A stretch of 64,000 nucleotides of DNA from positions 1,426,001 through 1,490,000 of the forward strand of contig NZ_CP129107.1 in the NCBI RefSeq assembly GCF_030406725.1. The letters run 5' to 3'. This document shows, piece after piece, positions 59,613-64,000 of this stretch. The stretch's first letter is position 1; the number at the start of each line of letters is the position of its first letter. The notes under the pieces are model-generated. The model was given only the letters and a program-made list of their open reading frames with translations. It was not told where the DNA came from and ran no database searches. The DNA is from Alteriqipengyuania flavescens (GTDB lineage: Bacteria > Pseudomonadota > Alphaproteobacteria > Sphingomonadales > Sphingomonadaceae). Made by a program: the position numbers and the translations under genes.

Positions 59613-60374
59613 ATGGCCACCGCCCTCAAGCGCGACGATTTCCAGTGCAGCGATACCGAATGGCAGGCGCGCGTGAAGCTGGCCGCGTGCTATCGCATCT
59701 TCGACATGATGGGCTGGTCGGAATCGATCTACAACCACATCAGCCTGAAGGTGCCGGGGGAGGAAGCCTTCCTGATCAACCCCTTCGGCCTGCTGTATGA
59801 CGAGGTGTGCGCCAGCAACCTCGTCAAGATCGATAGCCAGGGCAACAACCTCGACGGGTCGCCCTATCCGGTGAACAAGGCGGGCTTCACCCAGCACGCC
59901 TATTTCCATGAAAAGCTCGATTGGGCGCATGCCATCTGCCACGTCCATACGACCGCCACGATGGCCGTGTGCAGCACCGAGGAAGGGCTGACCGCGACCA
60001 GCTTCTATGCTGCGGGCTTCAAGGACCAGATCGGCTACCACGACTTCGAAGGCGTGACCGTGCGCGCGGAAGAGGGCGAGCGACTGGTCGAGAACCTCAA
60101 GCATCACCGCGTGCTGATGCTGCGCAACCACGGACCGGTGGTGCTGGGCCGGACGATCGAGGAAATGTTCGTCACCATGTGGAGCCTGCAGCGCGCCTGC
60201 GAAATCCAGATCGCGACCAAGGCCGCGGGCACCCCGCTCACCATCCCGCAGGACGTGGTCGACGTACACCAGCGCGACCTGTCCGTGATGCAGCAGCAGG
60301 GCGGCGGCGGGATGTTCGATTTCGGCGCGTGGATGCGCCGGGCCGAACGGATCGATCCCAGCTTTAAGGAATAG
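59613..60374 (+). CDS. Class II aldolase/adducin-family protein
   Basis: The 253-residue protein starts MATALKRDDFQCSDTEWQAR after a GGAGAG site. The metal-binding histidines are in YNHISLKV and AICHVHTTATMAV (HxH); a third is in LRNHGPVVLG. The fold is that of fuculose-1-phosphate aldolase; the specific substrate is unknown. It is followed by the 2Fe-2S gene after 13 nt, probably in one transcript. Confidence 0.87.
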   Translation: MATALKRDDFQCSDTEWQARVKLAACYRIFDMMGWSESIYNHISLKVPGEEAFLINPFGLLYDEVCASNLVKIDSQGNNLDGSPYPVNKAGFTQHAYFHEKLDWAHAICHVHTTATMAVCSTEEGLTATSFYAAGFKDQIGYHDFEGVTVRAEEGERLVENLKHHRVLMLRNHGPVVLGRTIEEMFVTMWSLQRACEIQIATKAAGTPLTIPQDVVDVHQRDLSVMQQQGGGGMFDFGAWMRRAERIDPSFKE

Positions 60375-60387
60375 GCGCGCACCCACC

Positions 60388-60936
60388 GTGGCCATCGGTT
60401 TCACGCTCAACGACCGGCCGGTGGGCATTTCGCTCGACCCGGAAACCCCTCTTGTCACTGCAATCCGGGAGGCGGCGAACCTCACCGGCACCAAGAACGG
60501 CTGCGGCACCGGCGAATGCGGGGCCTGCATGGTCCTGGTCGACGGGGAGGCGCTGCGCAGCTGTCTGATCGAGCTGGGCGAGGTCGAGGGCCGCTATATC
60601 ACCACGATCGAAGGCCTGTCGGCGGACCGCAGCCACCCGGTGCAGCAGGCGCTGGTTGCCGAGCAGGCAATCCAGTGCGGCTTCTGCACGCCGGGCATCG
60701 CGATTGCCGCTGCTGCATTGCTCCGCAGCAATCCCGCGCCGAGCGAGCCGGAGATCGAGGCGGCGATCCCCAACCTGTGCCGCTGCGGGGTTTATCCGCG
60801 GCTAACCCGCGCGATCCAGCGCGCCGGGCGCGTGGCCCGGCGCGAGGAGCTGATCAGCGCTGCGCCCGCGCCCGGGATCGATCCCGAAGACGCGGCCGAG
60901 GCAGTGCCGGCGATGGGCCTGCCGGACGGCGAATAG
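60388..60936 (+). CDS. Orphan (2Fe-2S) subunit of the xanthine dehydrogenase family
   Basis: The 182-residue protein starts at GTG 60388. Cluster 1 is in TKNGCGTGECGACMVLVDG with LRSCLIEL; cluster 2 in QCGFCTPGIAIAA and PNLCRCGVYPRLTRAIQ. This is the small subunit of IorA/aldehyde-dehydrogenase type enzymes, normally followed by a large molybdenum subunit. Here no such gene follows; the next gene is a TonB receptor on the other strand. A C-terminal extension of about 30 residues is acidic. Partner must be encoded elsewhere or has been lost. Confidence 0.87.
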   Translation: MAIGFTLNDRPVGISLDPETPLVTAIREAANLTGTKNGCGTGECGACMVLVDGEALRSCLIELGEVEGRYITTIEGLSADRSHPVQQALVAEQAIQCGFCTPGIAIAAAALLRSNPAPSEPEIEAAIPNLCRCGVYPRLTRAIQRAGRVARREELISAAPAPGIDPEDAAEAVPAMGLPDGE

Positions 60937-60939
60937 GCG

Positions 60940-63063
60940 TCAAAACTTCACGCGGGCGGTGATGCTGGCGTTCAGCGGAGCGCCCGGCGCGATGTTGTTG
61001 TTGCCATGAGCGCTGGGGTAGTAATCCGTGTCGAGCAGGTTCTCGACATTCAGCTGCAGATCGAGCGTTTCGGACACGTCCCAGAACAGCGCCGCATCCA
61101 CGCGGGTGTAGGCGGGCAGGACCACATCGTTGGCGAAGCTGGCGAACTGATCCGACTGGTGGATCACGCCCGCACCGATGCCGACGACCGGCGTCACGTC
61201 GTAACGCGCCCAGGCGGCGACCTGGTGGCGCGGCAGCTGCTGCAGACGCGTGCCTTCATCCGCAAAGTCGCTGTCCGACGTGATTTCGCCGTCGAGATAG
61301 GTGTAGGCGAGGTTCGCTTGCAGCCCCGGTGCAAGCTTGCCCGCGATGCTCGCTTCGAAGCCTTCGACCTGCGATTCGCCGGTCAGGACGACGAGGCCGG
61401 GGTTCACCGGATCGACCGCCGTGGTGTTGGACCGGGTCAGGCGGAAAACGGCGGCGGTCAGGAACAGGTCGGGCCGCGGCGCCCATTTCGCGCCTAGCTC
61501 GACGTTTTCAAACAGTTCGGGCTCCAGCGCCTGTTGCTGCTGGCTCAGCGTCACGAACTGGTCGCCCGACTGCGGCAGGAAGCTCTCGGTGTAGCTGGCG
61601 TAGAGCGACACGGTCTCCACCGGTTTGACGATAATGCCGACGCGCGGGCTCCAGCGGCTATCGAGGCGGGTGGTGGTGCCGGTGACCGCGCCGCTTGCAT
61701 CCTGGACGTCGGCCTCGAGGTCGAATTCGTCGTAGCGGACGCCCAGGACGAGGTCGATCGTATCGCCCAGCGCGATCTGGTCCTGCGCATAGAACGAGGT
61801 GACGAACAGGTCGCTGCTGCGCCGGCGCTGGAATTCGGTCGAGAAGACGGGGACGGAAATCGTCTGCGCAAGGTCGACCGTTTCCGTCGTCAGCCCGCTG
61901 GCGAAGCGCACGCGTTCGCGGAAGCTCAGCGTGTCGCTGGCGACGACTTCTGTGCCGAGCAGGAACTTGTGGTGCAGCGGCCCGGTGTCGAAATCGCCGA
62001 TGATGTTCGCCTGGCCGACGAAATTCTGGCGCTCGGTCCCGTCGGCATAGCCGCCCAGGTCGACCGTCGTCTCCGTCGCCCCGGTGGGCACGATGTTGGA
62101 ATAGAACTTGTCGTAATCGGCATATTGGAAGGCGATGTTGCCGCGCAGGCGGGGTGAGAAGACGTGGTCCACCCGCACGCGGCCGATGTTCACCTGCACG
62201 TCGCTGGTGTTGAAGCCCGGCTGGCCGAAGAACACTTCGTCATAGCCCTCGATGGGGCGGTTGCCGAGCGACGGGATGCCGCGGTCGGTCACGCGCTCGT
62301 CGTCGTCATAGGTGTAGCTGGCCGTCAGCGTGGTCTGGGGGCCAACTTCGAACGACAGCGTCGGGCTGATGCCGAAGAAGCGGCCGTCGTATTCGTCGCG
62401 GTGGTTGGCAAATTCCTCGTATGTCGCATTGAGGCGGATACCGGCCGTGTCGGACAGGGGCTGGCTGACATCGGTGGCCGCGGCGAAGGCGCCGAAGCTG
62501 TCCACCGTTCCGTCGAGCGCGATGAAAGTGTCGAGCGGGTCGGCCGTCTTGGTGACCCGGTTGATCACCCCGCCGCCGCCGCCGCGACCGAAGATCAGCG
62601 CATTGGCACCCTTCAGCACCTCGACCCGGTCGATGTTGTAGAGCGGGCGGTAATATTGCGCATCGTCGCGCAGGCCGTCGACGAAGAAGTCGGCGGTGGT
62701 TTCCTGGCCGCGGATGAACACCTCGTCGCGGTGGCCTTCGCCGCTTTCCAGGCTGACGCCGGGGGCGTATCGCAGCGCATCGCCGAGCGAGCGGACGCCC
62801 TGGTCATCGAGCTGTTCCTCGGTCAGGACGTAGACCGCTTGCGGCACGTCGATCAGCGGGGTCTGCGTTTTGGTGGCGGTCGAGCCGTCCTCGCTCTCGT
62901 ACCCCTTGCGCTCCCCGATCACGAGGATGTCTTCGGGCAAATATTCCTGCACGCGCGGGCCGGACGAATCGGCCTCGTCGGCGAAAGCGGGAGCGGCGGG
63001 CAGCATGGCTGCGCCTGCAAGAATGGCGACGCGCAGCGAAAAACGGGGATTGGTAGAAGTCAC
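60940..63063 (-). CDS. TonB-dependent siderophore receptor
   Basis: The 707-residue protein has a signal peptide (RVAILAGAAMLPAAPAFA). A TonB box-like segment EDILVIGERKG is followed by the plug (LIDVPQAVYVLTEEQLDDQG, YAPGVSLESGEGHRDEVFIR, VLKGANALIFGRGGGGGVIN). The 22-strand barrel ends in the C-terminal aromatic ITARVKF. It resembles ferric-siderophore receptors of the FhuE/Fiu group; the ligand cannot be told from sequence. Two Fur-like boxes lie upstream. Confidence 0.92.
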   Translation of the reverse strand: MTSTNPRFSLRVAILAGAAMLPAAPAFADEADSSGPRVQEYLPEDILVIGERKGYESEDGSTATKTQTPLIDVPQAVYVLTEEQLDDQGVRSLGDALRYAPGVSLESGEGHRDEVFIRGQETTADFFVDGLRDDAQYYRPLYNIDRVEVLKGANALIFGRGGGGGVINRVTKTADPLDTFIALDGTVDSFGAFAAATDVSQPLSDTAGIRLNATYEEFANHRDEYDGRFFGISPTLSFEVGPQTTLTASYTYDDDERVTDRGIPSLGNRPIEGYDEVFFGQPGFNTSDVQVNIGRVRVDHVFSPRLRGNIAFQYADYDKFYSNIVPTGATETTVDLGGYADGTERQNFVGQANIIGDFDTGPLHHKFLLGTEVVASDTLSFRERVRFASGLTTETVDLAQTISVPVFSTEFQRRRSSDLFVTSFYAQDQIALGDTIDLVLGVRYDEFDLEADVQDASGAVTGTTTRLDSRWSPRVGIIVKPVETVSLYASYTESFLPQSGDQFVTLSQQQQALEPELFENVELGAKWAPRPDLFLTAAVFRLTRSNTTAVDPVNPGLVVLTGESQVEGFEASIAGKLAPGLQANLAYTYLDGEITSDSDFADEGTRLQQLPRHQVAAWARYDVTPVVGIGAGVIHQSDQFASFANDVVLPAYTRVDAALFWDVSETLDLQLNVENLLDTDYYPSAHGNNNIAPGAPLNASITARVKF

Positions 63064-63083
63064 AAGAGTCTTTCTGTTCTTAT

Positions 63084-63127
63084 TGCGAATGATTTGCAGG
63101 AGCAGCCTCTATTGCGAAGAATTCGCA
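63084..63127. promoter_or_regulatory. Two Fur-like operators upstream of the TonB receptor
   Basis: TGCGAA-TGA-TTTGCA (63084-63098) and TGCGAA-GAA-TTCGCA (63113-63127) are 15-bp dyads of the form TGCRAA-N3-TTYGCA with centres 29 bp apart. They lie 20-65 bp before the receptor ATG and 100 bp before the divergent ArsC-like gene. Iron-responsive repression is inferred. Confidence 0.65.
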
Positions 63128-63229
63128 TTTGCAACGCAGTGATCGCCTTGCACGAAGATTTTCGCGCGCTAGGGAGTGGGGGCAACGCAACGGCCCCGCG
63201 CAAAGTCAGGGGCGCCGAGGAGACAGGCG

Positions 63230-63574
63230 ATGAAAGCGACCATCTGGCACAACCCGAAATGCGGCACCTCCCGCAACACGCTCGCGATCCTGGAAGAGCG
63301 GGGCGACGTCGACGTGGAGGTCATCCGCTATCTCGACAATCCGCCTACGCGCGAGAAGCTCGCCCAGCTGTTCGCCGACGCGGGCATGACCCCGGCGCAG
63401 GGCCTGCGCCTGCGCGGCACCGATGCGCAGGAGCGCGGGCTGCCCGATGCGGATGCCGACGCCGTGCTCGATGCGATGGTCGCCGATCCCATCCTGATCG
63501 AACGGCCACTGGTGGAAACCGAAAAGGGCGTGCGCCTGTGCCGGCCGAAGGAAAAGGTCGAGGAAATCCTCTGA
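63230..63574 (+). CDS. ArsC-family (arsenate reductase/Spx-like) protein
   Basis: The 114-residue thioredoxin-fold protein starts MKATIWHNPKCGTSRNTLAI; the catalytic Cys is in NPKCGTSRN. VIRYLDNPPTREKLAQLFAD and LIERPLVETEKGVRLCRP are family features, including the Arg of ERPLV. It reduces arsenate with glutaredoxin, or acts in another thiol reaction; no ars operon is nearby. Confidence 0.9.
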   Translation: MKATIWHNPKCGTSRNTLAILEERGDVDVEVIRYLDNPPTREKLAQLFADAGMTPAQGLRLRGTDAQERGLPDADADAVLDAMVADPILIERPLVETEKGVRLCRPKEKVEEIL

Positions 63575-63627
63575 CGCGCTCGCCTCTTACACCTACGACC
63601 TGGCGCGCCCGATCTGGCGCATTGGGT

Positions 63628-64000
63628 TCAGGTAGCGCCGGTTTCCCCGGTCAGGTCGGCATCGGCCTGCAGGCCCCGCCAGCCTAGCACCGCCACTATC
63701 GCGCACAGGCTTGCGACGATGATGAAGGCGGCGTGGTCCGAGTGGCCGTAAATCCACACGCCAAGCGCCGGGGCAACGACATAGGCCGCGCCGTTGATCG
63801 AGGCGACGATGCCCGAAACCTGGCCCTGTTCGCTGCGTCGCACCGCCAGCGATGCCCCTGCGGTAAAGCCGGGGCGAAAAAGGCCGAAGCCGAGCGAGGC
63901 GATGGCAAAGCCCAGCGCGATCGGATGCAGGCTCTCCGCCCAGCCGAACATCAATATGCCGACGATGGCGAGCGCCATGCCCCACAAGGTCGCCGCCCGC
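63628..64000 (-). CDS. MFS transporter, C-terminal part (runs off window)
   Basis: About 123 residues are present, starting at the window edge (RAATLWGMALAIVGILMFGW) and ending GLQADADLTGETGAT. Four membrane segments are seen, with FGLFRPGFTAGASLAVRRSE and GQVSGIVASINGAAYVVAPA between, typical of the second half of a drug:H+ antiporter of the TetA-like group. The TTG at 63987 is only an internal codon. Substrate unknown. Confidence 0.85.
   Translation of the reverse strand, partial: RAATLWGMALAIVGILMFGWAESLHPIALGFAIASLGFGLFRPGFTAGASLAVRRSEQGQVSGIVASINGAAYVVAPALGVWIYGHSDHAAFIIVASLCAIVAVLGWRGLQADADLTGETGAT

Overview
The window is high-GC chromosomal DNA from an alphaproteobacterium. Gene content points to Sphingomonadales, most likely the Erythrobacteraceae: a PhyR-NepR-EcfG general stress module, a class I PHA synthase with a Lys/Ala-rich phasin, a CycM-like membrane cytochrome c, NodT-type outer membrane factors and Ku/LigD. 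This placement is inferred from gene families; there is no rRNA gene in the window.

Layout. 1-3.2 kb: core genes (partial pheA, cytochrome c, rlmE, ppx/gppA) and tRNA-Gln. 3.16-13.53 kb: a 10.3-kb integrated element bounded by a 49-bp duplication of the tRNA-Gln 3' half. It carries a tyrosine integrase, an excisionase-like protein, a MerR-like regulator, a lambda-O-like replication protein with iterons inside its gene, an HNH nuclease, a large terminase, and a full HK97-type head set (capsid, protease, portal, connector, head closure). It has no tail, lysis or holin gene that I can recognise. This is the architecture of a capsid-forming phage satellite (cf-PICI-like), and it is the most interesting object in the window.

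13.6-38.7 kb: core genes. These include thiD-DUF1272-glmM, sodB, the general stress response cluster (ecfG-nepR, a CHASE/HWE histidine kinase, phyR, and a Crp/Fnr regulator followed by a candidate GsrN-like sRNA), lptFG, clpS, the phasin-phaC PHA locus, an alaC-like aminotransferase, and a crotonase. Back-to-back sigma-EcfG-type promoters (GGAAC-N16-CGTT) link nepR-ecfG with the kinase and phyR with crp, so the module probably regulates itself.

38.7-48.3 kb: tRNA-Cys and tRNA-Thr, then a probable older island. It contains ku-ligD, a PaoABC-like molybdenum aldehyde oxidoreductase operon with its XdhC and MocA maturation factors, and a decayed alpha/beta hydrolase. An 11-bp copy of the tRNA-Thr end lies just before the next core-like gene.

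48.4-64 kb: export and uptake functions. A type I secretion ABC/HlyD pair faces a serralysin-like RTX metalloprotease and a TolC. Next is a second ABC exporter (NodT-MFP-ATPase-permease) whose permease and divergent TetR gene have both lost their 5' ends to one deletion. The window ends with a class II aldolase-like gene, an orphan 2Fe-2S subunit, a TonB siderophore receptor with two Fur-like boxes, an ArsC-like reductase and the 3' part of an MFS transporter.
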